A DNA stretch of 64,000 nt from Heterostelium album PN500 (taxonomy: Eukaryota > Evosea > Eumycetozoa > Acytosteliales > Acytosteliaceae). A model generated the notes under the pieces. It was not told where the DNA came from and ran no database searches. It was given only the letters and a program-made list of their open reading frames with translations. The stretch is from positions 1,364,001-1,428,000 of the forward strand of contig NW_008805070.1 of assembly GCF_000004825.1 (NCBI RefSeq). Direction: 5' to 3'. Below are positions 46,842 to 57,147 of this stretch, piece after piece; positions within the stretch are counted from its first letter, which is position 1; each line of letters opens with the position of its first letter. The position numbers were made by a program, and so were the translations under genes.

Positions 46842-48666
46842 ATGAGAGATAATCATAATAAAGGAAGTTTAGTTAATTTTTCACATCTTTTATTATCAAA
46901 AATTGTTGGTTATTTAACAGATAATATAGACAAGATTTGTTTTAGTTTGGTTTGTAAGAGATGGTTCGATGATAGAGATAAATACCTAGCATTCAACATT
47001 GATTCTCTGAAATTACAACACAACAATAAGTATCCAGAGTTTTTCTTAAATTCCTACAAGGATCTCCTATTAAGATCGTTGTCAACAAAGAATAATTGTG
47101 ATCTTTATATTTCAAATGATATATTAAATGCAATCAATTATGATTATATTTTAAACAAAAGTAAATATCGGATAAAAATAATAATAATAATACACCACAC
47201 TAGAGATATAGATACTAATGATGTACATTGTTTTTAAAAGTTTAGATAATATAAAAGATATACAAACACTGCCTAGAAATATAAATACATTGTTGGTTCG
47301 TGGAACGGGAGATGAACATCACGCTGATTTGAGTAGACTATTGTTATATTCTAATGTCGTTCATATCTATGGTTGTTGGGGGTTGCCTTTGGGTGGTTTT
47401 CCAATCGGTATAAAGACAATCGTCTTTAACAAGTTCAACCAGCGTTTGACACCTGGATTCTTCCCAGAGGGCATAAGGAAGATCAACTTGGGTTATAATT
47501 TCAATCAACCGTTGGAAGCAGGTCATCTTCCTTCCACCTTAAAGTATTTGGGTTTGGGTGATCTGTTCGACCATGCCATTGCACCGGGAACACTTCCCTC
47601 GGGTCTGGAACACCTCTACTTTGGATTCGTCTATAATCAACCGTTTGAAGCAGGTTCACTTCCCGACTCATTGAGAATCCTCCGATTGAGTAGCAAATTC
47701 AATCAACCGCTTGGTAGAGATGTACTTCCACCGTTGTTGAACGATCTAGAGATCTGTCGTAACTTTAAGAGTAGTTTACACTCACTGCCAGCATCACTTG
47801 AGAAGCTAAAGTTTCATAATTTCTCGAACCTCTGGATTCCAAAGATCCAATCGCTTTCCAATCTAAAGTATCTTATGCTCATTGGTGAAGATACTTTTGA
47901 ATTGAATCCAGGTGATCTACCGGAAAACATTGAGAGTCTGTCTCTTCATAAATGTACTATACATGGCAGTGCTATTCCAAAGTCTGTTAAATCTTTGAAT
48001 ATCAGCTTTACTGAATATCTATACGAAGAGATCTTCCCGGTCGGTGTGAATTTCCACTTTGAAGAACTGGTCATCGGCAATGTCAAGTTGGATAAACACT
48101 CGCTGGACAATGTCAAGATAAACCAATTGTGTTTGGATCATTATTTCCACGATTTGGAGGAAGGATCCATCCCGCATGGTATCGAAACAGTTAGTCTCGG
48201 TCACAATATCAACTTGGCAATTCCACCTGGAGTTCTACCGAATTCAGTGAAGCAACTTGTCTTGGCGGATACCTACGAAGCCGACAGTCTAAAGAGAGGA
48301 TCGATTCCACCGTCGGTAGAGAATCTCTCGCTAAAGAGTTATTTTGCCAATATGACAACGATAGAGGACGGTGTTATCTCTGATTCCGTAAAGACACTCT
48401 CACTGGATTGCACACTCTCTGGATTCAAATCGATACCGAATACAATCGTCAATATAAACCTCACCAGCATCAACTACGACTACCGAGTTCTCTGTAAAAT
48501 CAGAAAGCTGGACGATAATTACTATCTCATCTTTGGTAGACCAGAGCAATTTGGTTTAGTATCGGGTATCTTTCATAAATCTCATTTCCTCGATCGCTTT
48601 TTCAATAGTCTTCCGAAATATGATTTATTTAGTTTTACAAATAACTTATTTAATTCATTATCTTAA
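46842..48666 (+). CDS. F-box / FNIP-repeat protein
   Basis: The head (NFSHLLLSKIVGYL, ICFSLVCKRWFDDRDKYL) is F-box-like; the body is made of FNIP-type units such as IKTIVFNKFNQRLTPGFFP, INLGYNFNQPLEAGHLP and LRLSSKFNQPLGRDVLPP. The preferred model joins 46842-47160 to 47258-48666 by a 97-nt phase-1 intron (575 residues). Its donor (GTAAAT) sits at nearly the same codon and in the same phase as the intron of the related gene at 12860-14540. The alternative is a one-base slip in the T5/A4 run near 47230-47240, which would keep a longer protein through that stretch. Presumably it presents targets to an SCF ubiquitin ligase; substrates are unknown. Confidence 0.75.
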
Positions 48667-48744
48667 CTAATAAATAATATTAAAATTACTAACTAATTAT
48701 AATTATTATTGTTATTATTGTAGTTGTTATTGTAGTTTGTTGGT

Positions 48745-49194
48745 TTAACATGTTTTATTATAAGTATAAAATTGATTATCACGAATATAACCATGACTCT
48801 CATAGAGTGATTGTGCTTTTGTGTTGTCGGTGGCAGTGCTCAACATGATAAAAGCGGAATTTGTTTCTTTACCAAGCTGATCAGCACGATTCAAGAGAAG
48901 CTTTGCTATACCTTGTTGTCTGGCTTCTGGTGCAACGAAAAGATCGTAGAGTAACCATATTCTCTTCATTGCAAGCGAGCAAAACAAAGGATACAACTGT
49001 GCAAAACCAACAGGTTGACCACCAGCTTCCTCTGCAACATAGTAAACGATCGATTCGCCCTGACCGATACGATCTCTAAGGAATTGCTCTGCCAACTCTG
49101 CTGACTCATCTACCTTGTAAAACCTTCTATATCCTAAATAAAGAGGTAATATTTTAGTTACATCTTCTAATTTCGCTTGATAAACATTAAACAT
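48745..49194 (-). CDS. GNAT-family N-acetyltransferase
   Basis: Single exon, 149 residues, a stand-alone GNAT domain of normal size. The acetyl-CoA binding line is LFVAPEARQQGIAKLLL (the Q/RxxGxA type), preceded by the beta-4 strand IWLLYDL and followed by SAFIMLSTATDN and the closing YESHGYI. It should move an acetyl group from acetyl-CoA to an amine; the substrate is unknown. The domain and its compact, intron-free gene look much like bacterial GNATs, so transfer from bacteria is possible, but single-domain GNATs are also common in amoebae. It converges with the F-box/FNIP gene. Confidence 0.88.
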   Translation of the reverse strand: MFNVYQAKLEDVTKILPLYLGYRRFYKVDESAELAEQFLRDRIGQGESIVYYVAEEAGGQPVGFAQLYPLFCSLAMKRIWLLYDLFVAPEARQQGIAKLLLNRADQLGKETNSAFIMLSTATDNTKAQSLYESHGYIRDNQFYTYNKTC

Positions 49195-49394
49195 AATTAA
49201 ATTAATTATTATAATTGTTGTAAAAAAAAATCTAATTAATTAGCTATCTTCACAAGTCAGACATGTCGATGTGTTTTTACCAAATCATCTGAAATAATTC
49301 AGAATGGAAATATCTATTAAAAAAAAAAATTTGAATATCTTTTTTTATATATGTTTTGATCTTAATTATTTTATATTATATTTGTTGAATAGTA

Positions 49395-51326
49395 ATGGAT
49401 ATAACTATAGATATAAATTTTAGAAAAATAATTAATAATGTATATTTATTTAATTATCTAATGGATTGTGTAACTTTTATTCACAGAAATCTTGGAATTA
49501 AAAGTTACAGATTAATAAATACACCAACTCATGTATTATTAAAATCCAATAGATTCGATTTAATCTATTACAAGATGTTGAAAGATACAACTTTTACATT
49601 CAGTTCAAGTTATTTTAGGGATTTCATCAGAAAAAACAATGATGTTAAACTATTGGAATTGGTTTATCAGCGGTTTCCACATTACTTTATCAATTCAGAT
49701 AACCATAAGATCACCGACAATCAAAAGAATCGTTTAGGCAACAACAACAACAACAACTCTAAAGAAACAGCTAAAACCTCTTACAGCTTAATAGATGATG
49801 TAGTTCAATCGGGTTCAATTGCCAATCTATTGTTTCTATTATCCAATCTACCTCCCAGTCAAACTCATTGTACAACCGATGCTATGGATCGCGCTGCTTT
49901 GGGTGGACATATTAGTATCCTGAGTTATCTCTTTGAGAATCGAACAGAAGGTTGTTCCAATAATATTTTAGAACCAGCTTGCTATAAAGGTGGAACTAAA
50001 GTAGTTAGATATCTTTTGGAGACAATGAAAGTTCCTTGTCCTTCTCATCTCGCTGTTATGAATGCCGTTCGCTCTGGTAATTTGGAAACGATAAGAGTGG
50101 TTTTGGAACACTTCAAACCAAGTGTATCGAATCAATATCTAAAGACCTTGATTCATTTGGATCCGGCAATTGACCATGGTAATCTCGAGATTATAAAGAT
50201 GTTGCTAATGAGATTTCCGTTCATTGAGAAACTAGGTTCATCGATGGTTCGTGCTGCCGAGCATGGATTCATGGAGATTGTAATCTATCTTCATGAAAAT
50301 GGATGGCCATCTTCATCGGCAGCCATTGACTTTGCAGCTGGCAATGGACACCTCGATGTGGTAAAATATCTATTCACCAATAGAACCGAAGGTTGTACTA
50401 TCGTAGCGGTAAACAAATCAGCAGGAAACGGTCATCTCGATGTAATTCGCTATCTGGTGGAAGAGAAGCATCGAGAGGTCACCGAGGAATCAGTAACGAA
50501 TGCCGCAATCAATGGTCACTATGAAACACTACGTTATATGGCACCGAAACTTCAGAATCAAGGATCGATGCAAGAAAGAGTAAGATCGATCTTCTCTGGT
50601 ATGTTTTATCGATATAAAGGACCGTCTGCTGAAGTGATTCTCTATCTGATGGAACGTTACAATGTAGTGCCCGACCAGAATATCTACTATCAGATATTGA
50701 ACTCTGACAATGTCGCAATTCTAAGCGCGATGCTTCCACGAGTTGCAATGCCACATGCAACTCACCGTAACATTATCGAGTTTGCCAAGCCGTTGACCTT
50801 TAGATATCTCTTTGAACACTCGTTGAGTACCGAACAAATGTTGTCTTACTCAACGGCGAAGACAGCGGTCTTCAACAATTGTAGAGATATACTTCAAACT
50901 ATCTACGATCTTAATCCCAATGTGGTTATCGCCAACAAAGTTGAATTACTTGGTATTGCCATTGAAAAGAATCACCTCGAGATCATCCAATTCCTCCACG
51001 AGAACAAACTAATTATCCAACTGATAAGCAAACAACAACTACTAGATCTAGTAAAGTTTGACGCAATAGAAACACTCAGATATCTATTGGAACAAGGTAT
51101 ATTAGCGAAGCATCCACGCTCTAGCTATTTAAAAGAACAATGTGTTGAACTCGACAAATTAGAGATACTGGGAATACTCTACAAACAACATGATTACAGT
51201 AAAGGTGAGAAATGGGTAACTGAATCAATGTTACTTCATCCTCGAATCTCTATAAATGTTCAACAATTTCTAAAAGAAGTAGAAGAGAAAGAGAATCTAA
51301 TATTTAAAGAGAATGTCAAACAATAA
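49395..51326 (+). CDS. Ankyrin-repeat protein of the large dictyostelid family
   Basis: Single exon, 643 residues. The N-terminal 110 residues (LLKSNRFDLIYYKMLKD, YFRDFIRKNNDVKLLELVYQ) are typical of the expanded dictyostelid ankyrin family. Degenerate ankyrin repeats follow from about 130: AALGGHISILSYLFEN, AVRSGNLETIRVVLEH, AAEHGFMEIVIYLHENGW, AAGNGHLDVVKYLFTNRTEG, AINGHYETLRYM. Repeats become irregular after about 400. There is no catalytic domain. These proteins are found in many near-copies in dictyostelids; the role is unknown, probably protein binding. Confidence 0.85.
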   Translation: MDITIDINFRKIINNVYLFNYLMDCVTFIHRNLGIKSYRLINTPTHVLLKSNRFDLIYYKMLKDTTFTFSSSYFRDFIRKNNDVKLLELVYQRFPHYFINSDNHKITDNQKNRLGNNNNNNSKETAKTSYSLIDDVVQSGSIANLLFLLSNLPPSQTHCTTDAMDRAALGGHISILSYLFENRTEGCSNNILEPACYKGGTKVVRYLLETMKVPCPSHLAVMNAVRSGNLETIRVVLEHFKPSVSNQYLKTLIHLDPAIDHGNLEIIKMLLMRFPFIEKLGSSMVRAAEHGFMEIVIYLHENGWPSSSAAIDFAAGNGHLDVVKYLFTNRTEGCTIVAVNKSAGNGHLDVIRYLVEEKHREVTEESVTNAAINGHYETLRYMAPKLQNQGSMQERVRSIFSGMFYRYKGPSAEVILYLMERYNVVPDQNIYYQILNSDNVAILSAMLPRVAMPHATHRNIIEFAKPLTFRYLFEHSLSTEQMLSYSTAKTAVFNNCRDILQTIYDLNPNVVIANKVELLGIAIEKNHLEIIQFLHENKLIIQLISKQQLLDLVKFDAIETLRYLLEQGILAKHPRSSYLKEQCVELDKLEILGILYKQHDYSKGEKWVTESMLLHPRISINVQQFLKEVEEKENLIFKENVKQ

Positions 51327-51384
51327 AATGACAAAGATTGATTGGATAATAAATAAAAAAAATCTTTATAATATCTATTATTTA

Positions 51385-52245
51385 TTATGTTGTTGAAGTG
51401 GTTGTGGTAGTTGTCGTTGTTGTCGATAATAAAGATGATAATAATAATTGATTAGCTTCTAAATCATCGGTATCGTCTGTTTGATGTGCTTGATCTTTAT
51501 CATTATTTACTTGTTGTTGTTGTTGTTGATCTTCTTTATTATCTTCATCATTGTCATTCTTATTATTAATAGTATCGCTTATATAATTGTCATCGTCGTC
51601 TTCTTCTGTAGCATTAGGATCGAATTTATGTAATTCTTTTCTCCATTTTTTGATTTGACCAGCCCAGCTTCTTCTACTACATCTTTGATATTTATCTGGT
51701 GTTCTTGGATGTTGTTTTTCACGTTTATGTCTACAATAAAAGTTGATAGGTAAGTAATCTACAAAAAACATTATTGGTCGTCGGAACTAAAGAATTATTT
51801 ATTACCTTGGTATTTGAGCTATATAATTATCATATCCAATTGTATTCTTACCAAAATCAATATCTTTTTGTCTGGTTTTCAATTTAACAGGATCACTTTC
51901 TTTTTGTGATGTAATAACTATTTATTATTTTAATAAAAAAAAGAGAAATAATGTGTAAGTATTCTTTTTGTGTTTTTGTTTTGTTATGATTTAAAACTTA
52001 CTTGTTGGTAAATTATACATTTTACATTGTTCTTTATCTATTTTTTGATTTTTATTATTTTCATTATGACTATCTCTACTATATGGTTTATAATGATTTC
52101 TTTTATTATCACTATATTTACCATTACTATTACTATTGCTATTATTATTATATTTTTTATTTACATTATTATTTACATTTCTATCTTTTTCTCTTTCTTT
52201 ATCTCTCTCTATATATGTATCTCTATCTTCTCTATTTCTATCCAT
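51385..52245 (-). CDS. slbp: Histone mRNA stem-loop binding protein (SLBP)
   Basis: Three exons: 52245-52002, 51917-51806, 51730-51385 (233 residues). The RNA-binding domain spans exons 2-3: RQKDIDFGKNTIGYDNYI, IPRHKREKQHPRTPDKYQ and SRRSWAGQIKKWRKELHKFD, matching the SLBP signature (the TPxKY and SRRSWDxQIxxWR lines; the D after W is A here). SLBP binds the 3' stem-loop of replication histone mRNAs to direct their processing and translation. The N-terminus is very rich in Arg/Asp/Asn and the C-terminus ends in Gln, Asp and poly-Thr tracts. It shares a short divergent promoter (52246-52473) with the haspin-like kinase, another chromatin-linked gene. Confidence 0.93.
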
Positions 52246-52473
52246 ATTTATTAATTCAAAATTCTTTGTATTGAATATTTGACGACCATAATTTATTATT
52301 CAAAATAGAGGTATATTAAAAAAAATTTGAATTTGAATTTTAACTTTTTTGGAGGGAAAAATGATCATATGGAACAACTGTAAACTGAACTTTTTTTTTG
52401 ATGGTTCAAAATCTTAAAAAAAAAATAATTATTTAATTTTAATTCTTTCTAATTATTATTATTTTTAATAACA

Positions 52474-54507
52474 ATGGTACTATCTTTTAAGAATAGTACT
52501 GAAGGTAGTACAAACAGTAATAGAAATAATAATAGAGATGATTCATCAATCGATAAAAGTAATCAATATAATCATTTATTGAAAACACCTGACAGCTACT
52601 TTTGTGTGCATAGTGGTGTAGATAGGAAAATAAAATTGGATGACGACGACGATATTGATTCAGAGGAAGAAGATCTATCTTATCTATCTAAATCAAATAA
52701 TCTATTAAAAAAACAATTCAATAATGATAATAAAGAGAATAGTAAATATATTATAAACAATCAATTGAAACCAACCGGTGGTAAAAATGGTCATATTTTC
52801 TTTGTAAAACAACAACAACAACAACAAAAAAAAAAGAATAATAATAATAATAATAGTAGTAGTAGTATTGATGAGTTTGCTGTTAAACGACAATATATTT
52901 CTTCACCTTCCAATAAACAGAGTCAATGTTATAGAGAGTTAATTATATTTCAACATCTCAACAAGTTGATGGACCAGAATAAAACAATTAATTTTGTGAG
53001 ATTGGTAGAATGGTATAAGGCTGCTCCGCACAGTGGTGATGTCAGTCGTCTCAACCAAGTTCTCCAGGACACTACCAAACAGGTAAAGTCAAAAGCAAAT
53101 AGTGCTGCTGCTGCTATTCCAAAGGATCCAACTCTTAAAACCAACCAATACATGCATTTCATTCTCGAGTATGCCAACCTCAAGACACTCTCTGACTACC
53201 GTTCCAAGAGTATGGTTACTCTCAAACTGTTCAAATCGATACTGTTCCAAATTCTCTATGCTCTCGCCATTGCCCAGAAGGAGCTGGAATTCGTACACAA
53301 CGATCTACACACTGGTAATATCCTACTGCAGACTCTTCCAGCCGGAAAGAAGTATATCATGTACCAAGATGACATTGGCGATGAAGTCAACACTGGTCGT
53401 AAATATAGAACTTGGTTGGTCGATGGTGTTGTAGTGAAGATCAACGATTTCGGACTTAGCAGAATATCAACCAACGGCACTGTTACTTTCAACCAGAAGA
53501 ATGCATCTTCCAATTATTTCCTGCCAACGAGCGATCTCACCAATCTCGCGTCATCCTTGAAATCGTTTAGAATCGCAGATCTCCAGGATCCAAAGAACAG
53601 GGAAGAGCGATTGTTACTCAACAATTTGAAAAAGAAAATCTCTGAAGGCTATGTTCCACCCTATGTCCTGTTGTCTCACAAGTTCTTTAGTTCGTTACAT
53701 AACATTCCAGAGGATGCCAACATAGACAATTGTATTCGTTTGTCATCGGATGGTATTATTCCAGATGAATTCCCAGAGGCAACTCCAAATGCTAACGTTG
53801 TTGTTCAAGTAGAAGTATCGGATCATGTGTTTGCAGTACCAAAGACACCAGCCAAGACACCTTCCAAAACACCAATCAAGACACCATCCAAACTCGAATC
53901 CTACAAAGAGATGATCGCAATGACACCACCATCCTCAAAACTCAGTCTACCATCGACACCAACCTTCTACAGACCAATGAAATTTACTTTTTCAAAGTTA
54001 AAAAGAAACAACTCCAACCTCACCCAACAACCGGTTCAAGTTTCAGTTCAAGAAGAGCAAGAGGAAGAAGTTGATGAAGAAGAGGAGGAAGAAGTAGAAG
54101 ATGAAGATGATTATGTAGAGGAGGAGGAGGAAGAAGACGACATTGAGGATGTATTCGAGGATGAGGAAGATTATGAAGCTACTATTAATCTTACCAAGAA
54201 GTTATCGACTTTAAATATTGAATTGGAGGAAGAGGAAGAGGAAGAAGAAGAAGAAGAACAGGAAGAAGAACAGGAGGAAGAACAGGAGGAAGAACAGGAG
54301 GAAGAACAGGAAGTAGAGGAAGAAGTAGAAGAACAGGAAATTGAAATAGAAGAACAGGAAGTAGAGGAGGAGGAGCCTGAGATTCCAGTTACCAAAGCCA
54401 GAAAGCCAAGAAGGAAAAAGCTAACAGTTGCGCAACAACTGAAACAAGAAGGTCTATATATGATTAATAGATTAATCAGACCAGTCGATGATATTAAGAG
54501 AAGATAA
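52474..54507 (+). CDS. Haspin-like atypical protein kinase
   Basis: Single exon, 677 residues. After a low-complexity Asn/Asp head, the kinase part starts near residue 105: Lys in FAVKRQYISS, the conserved Glu in CYRELIIFQHL, the haspin-type catalytic loop HNDLHTGNILL (Asp277), and metal-binding DFG in INDFGLSR (Asp325). Haspin features are LHxGN in place of the usual LKPxN and the beta-hairpin before the DFG (TWLVDGVVVKINDFG). Haspins phosphorylate Thr3 of histone H3 in mitosis; the same substrate here is inference. Unlike animal haspin the kinase is central, followed by a TPxK-rich segment (KTPAKTPSKTPIKTPSK, possible Cdk sites), a long Glu-rich stretch (about 525-645) and a basic end. Confidence 0.8.
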   Translation: MVLSFKNSTEGSTNSNRNNNRDDSSIDKSNQYNHLLKTPDSYFCVHSGVDRKIKLDDDDDIDSEEEDLSYLSKSNNLLKKQFNNDNKENSKYIINNQLKPTGGKNGHIFFVKQQQQQQKKKNNNNNNSSSSIDEFAVKRQYISSPSNKQSQCYRELIIFQHLNKLMDQNKTINFVRLVEWYKAAPHSGDVSRLNQVLQDTTKQVKSKANSAAAAIPKDPTLKTNQYMHFILEYANLKTLSDYRSKSMVTLKLFKSILFQILYALAIAQKELEFVHNDLHTGNILLQTLPAGKKYIMYQDDIGDEVNTGRKYRTWLVDGVVVKINDFGLSRISTNGTVTFNQKNASSNYFLPTSDLTNLASSLKSFRIADLQDPKNREERLLLNNLKKKISEGYVPPYVLLSHKFFSSLHNIPEDANIDNCIRLSSDGIIPDEFPEATPNANVVVQVEVSDHVFAVPKTPAKTPSKTPIKTPSKLESYKEMIAMTPPSSKLSLPSTPTFYRPMKFTFSKLKRNNSNLTQQPVQVSVQEEQEEEVDEEEEEEVEDEDDYVEEEEEEDDIEDVFEDEEDYEATINLTKKLSTLNIELEEEEEEEEEEEQEEEQEEEQEEEQEEEQEVEEEVEEQEIEIEEQEVEEEEPEIPVTKARKPRRKKLTVAQQLKQEGLYMINRLIRPVDDIKRR

Positions 54508-54677
54508 ATTTGCGTTATTTATCAATTTTTTTCAACAACCAAACAAACATATTGAGTAATTATCATTAATTTGATAGTTATAAATAATAATATTTAATAA
54601 ATATATAATAAATAAATCTTTTGTAATTATTATTAAAAAAAGCTCAAACACTACCACTGAATACTTTATTATTGCTA

Positions 54678-56846
54678 TTATTGTTCGAGTAGACCAATAG
54701 CAGATTGGAATGAAGTTGGATAGGGTGGTGGTTGTAGTTGTGACCAGGTCGATGTCTTTAGGTCAAAGTGGAATAGTTTTTGTTGTTCACCACCAACCAA
54801 GTAGATATATCGGTTGGACATGTTGTCGATTCCGAATAAGAGCGAAGCACCGATCGATGTTGATTCGATCGGTAGAGGTGGTAGAATTTCAACCGATTGT
54901 GAATTAATCGATAAACGGAAGAACACTTCATCCTCACCCATATAATAAAGATGATTTGACAATGGATCGAAACAACATTTCTCAACACCACTTGTTGACT
55001 TCAATGGCATCTCCAAAACCAGCGATGAATAAACTTCTTCTGTATGATTATTATTGTTTTTATTATCCTTCCCTCTACTATTATCTCTTTTACTTCCTCT
55101 ACTATTGCTATTGTTATTGTTACTGTTAACAGTTGGATGAGCAGATACTTGGAATGATAAAACAGGTATTGGTTGTTGATCATTACTTGGAGCTTGTAGT
55201 TTGTATATGGACAGCGTACAGTTATTGGTACAATGTGGTTCTTTCTTCCAACCTCCAACGACATAGAGTAATTCATTGTGATAAAAAGTGAATGCATTAT
55301 AGAGTGGTTCTGTAAGTTTACCTACATTCGCCACAAACTGACCGGAAGTAGTATCGAATCGATCGATTCTATCCAAACATTTACTATCTTCGAATCCACC
55401 GGTCAAGTAAATGTAGCGCACTCCATCGTAGCATGCCGACACACCCATTCCACCACGCACCAACATTCTCCTTGCCATCGGTCTTGCCCATTGTCGTTGC
55501 TCTATATCGTAGCAGTAGTAGTTGTTCGAATGTTGGTGACCACCAAACAAATAGATATGAGTGCCAGTGCTGACACCCGAGGTAAATACATTGCTAATCG
55601 GCTTGATTACGGCGCTCTCCATGTGTGTAGGGATGAACGACCAACTGTCATGTGTAATACTGTAGCTCTGCATCGACAGTTGCATTGGCAAGTCGGCAGC
55701 ATCGCACACCACACCACCAACAATATAAATATGGTTTATTCTATATGATTTGTAGTTACTTCCACCGTCACGTTGTTCCATCGTTGAAAAGTCGATTTCA
55801 TAGACTCGTTTCAAGTCGTTCTTCACCTTTTCCAACAACTCTGCATCGAAACCGAAGCCACACAACACATCGCCAGTCTCGAAATCATCGTAACTCTTCA
55901 ACTCTGAATTTATAGTATCCATATCAGTGTCCTCTATCTTTACTATTTGTTTATATAATTCTTCTATATTCGATGACAATACTAAAGAATCCATACAACT
56001 TTTGTGACTATCATTATCATTATCACTATTATTATTATTATTACTATCTTTATCTTTATCTATTATACTAATATTATCATTACAATTTGAATGATTACTA
56101 CTATTGAATGCTGAACCGAAATCGATTGAAGATGAAGATGATTTCATTGCTTTCGATTGAATAGTATGTTTATCAATGAATTTCTCTATTGAATCATACT
56201 GTGCAACTAATTCCTTTAGTTGATCGAATGGTAATGCTGACAATGTATGATTAAACACTCTTGTTTCTTCGAAATTGTTATTATTATTATTATTATTATT
56301 ACTATTGTTATATATATCATTATTTAATGTATTGTTCTGATTATTATTATTATTATCATTATATTGTTCAAGATAACTATTTTGATTGTAATCTGGTTGG
56401 AATTCTATTGGTTCACCATCTTCGTATTCAGAGGTTGGTTGTTGAATGTCAATGATCGGTCGGGTACTTAGAATCGAGAGTAAACCATCGATGTTCTTGA
56501 GTAGGATATCCAGTTTCTTTTGATTCTTCTCACGCTCTCTCTCGACTGGTTTAATAAGTTTACGCTCCTCCACCATAATGAAGTTGTAGAGTTGCTCGAA
56601 GAACAAGTGAATGGTCTCCTCTTGATTCTCATGATGACTGATTAGACCGATCGTCTTGATTACCATAGACCACAAAGATTGCAATCGTTCACCTACAATA
56701 GCATTGTTCTTCACATTCAACGATTGGTCATCACCAAACTCATGACCTTCGTGATCTGCTTTGCAATGCTGACAAATCAATAGTCTACAAGATAGACATA
56801 TCGAATCAACATCATTATCTTGATGTACCATACATTTAAGTACCAT
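54678..56846 (-). CDS. B-box / kelch-repeat protein (long form)
   Basis: Single exon, 722 residues. The N-terminus is a B-box-like finger (CMVHQDND, CLSCRLLICQHCKADHEGH), then helices (RLQSLWSMVIKTIGL, FFEQLYNFI), Asn/Asp-rich linkers and a kelch-type propeller with clear GG-repeat lines: HIYIVGGVVCD, HIYLFGGHQHSNNYYCYD, YIYLTGGFEDSKCLDRID, LLYVVGGWKKEP, YIYLVGGEQQKLFHFD. The kelch blades are better preserved here than in the shorter paralogues, showing that the propeller of the whole family is of kelch origin. It is head to head with the paralogue at 57148. The function is unknown. Confidence 0.85.
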   Translation of the reverse strand: MVLKCMVHQDNDVDSICLSCRLLICQHCKADHEGHEFGDDQSLNVKNNAIVGERLQSLWSMVIKTIGLISHHENQEETIHLFFEQLYNFIMVEERKLIKPVEREREKNQKKLDILLKNIDGLLSILSTRPIIDIQQPTSEYEDGEPIEFQPDYNQNSYLEQYNDNNNNNQNNTLNNDIYNNSNNNNNNNNNFEETRVFNHTLSALPFDQLKELVAQYDSIEKFIDKHTIQSKAMKSSSSSIDFGSAFNSSNHSNCNDNISIIDKDKDSNNNNNSDNDNDSHKSCMDSLVLSSNIEELYKQIVKIEDTDMDTINSELKSYDDFETGDVLCGFGFDAELLEKVKNDLKRVYEIDFSTMEQRDGGSNYKSYRINHIYIVGGVVCDAADLPMQLSMQSYSITHDSWSFIPTHMESAVIKPISNVFTSGVSTGTHIYLFGGHQHSNNYYCYDIEQRQWARPMARRMLVRGGMGVSACYDGVRYIYLTGGFEDSKCLDRIDRFDTTSGQFVANVGKLTEPLYNAFTFYHNELLYVVGGWKKEPHCTNNCTLSIYKLQAPSNDQQPIPVLSFQVSAHPTVNSNNNNSNSRGSKRDNSRGKDNKNNNNHTEEVYSSLVLEMPLKSTSGVEKCCFDPLSNHLYYMGEDEVFFRLSINSQSVEILPPLPIESTSIGASLLFGIDNMSNRYIYLVGGEQQKLFHFDLKTSTWSQLQPPPYPTSFQSAIGLLEQ

Positions 56847-57147
56847 ACTTAATGTTTATTAGATCTCTATAATATATATCTTTTTTAATAAATAATTTAA
56901 TAATAAACAATACAAAATAAAATAAAATAAAATGAAATAAAATAAAATGATATTTAAAGTTAATGCAAATAAAAAATAAATAAATAAAAAAAACAAATAT
57001 CTAGATCGTCGATCTGAGGTTATGAGATAATAACCACCCCCTTAAAATCTAGGTTTTTAAAACTTACTTTTTTTTTATTTTTAATTTTATTTTGTTAAAG
57101 TTATAATTTATGATCAAAACCATAGATATACCATTTATAGATAAAGA
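56847..57147. promoter_or_regulatory. Shared divergent promoter of two B-box genes
   Basis: About 300 bases between head-to-head paralogues. It contains a run of AAAAT/AATAAA repeats (56915-56990) and one less AT-rich patch at 57003-57040 (CGTCGATCTGAGGTTATGAG) that could be a control element. Assignment is by position only. Confidence 0.4.

Noticed and set aside
52002-52274. Tyr/Phe-rich plus-strand frames
   Set aside because: They are antisense to the Asn/Arg/Asp-rich first exon of SLBP and are translation shadows.
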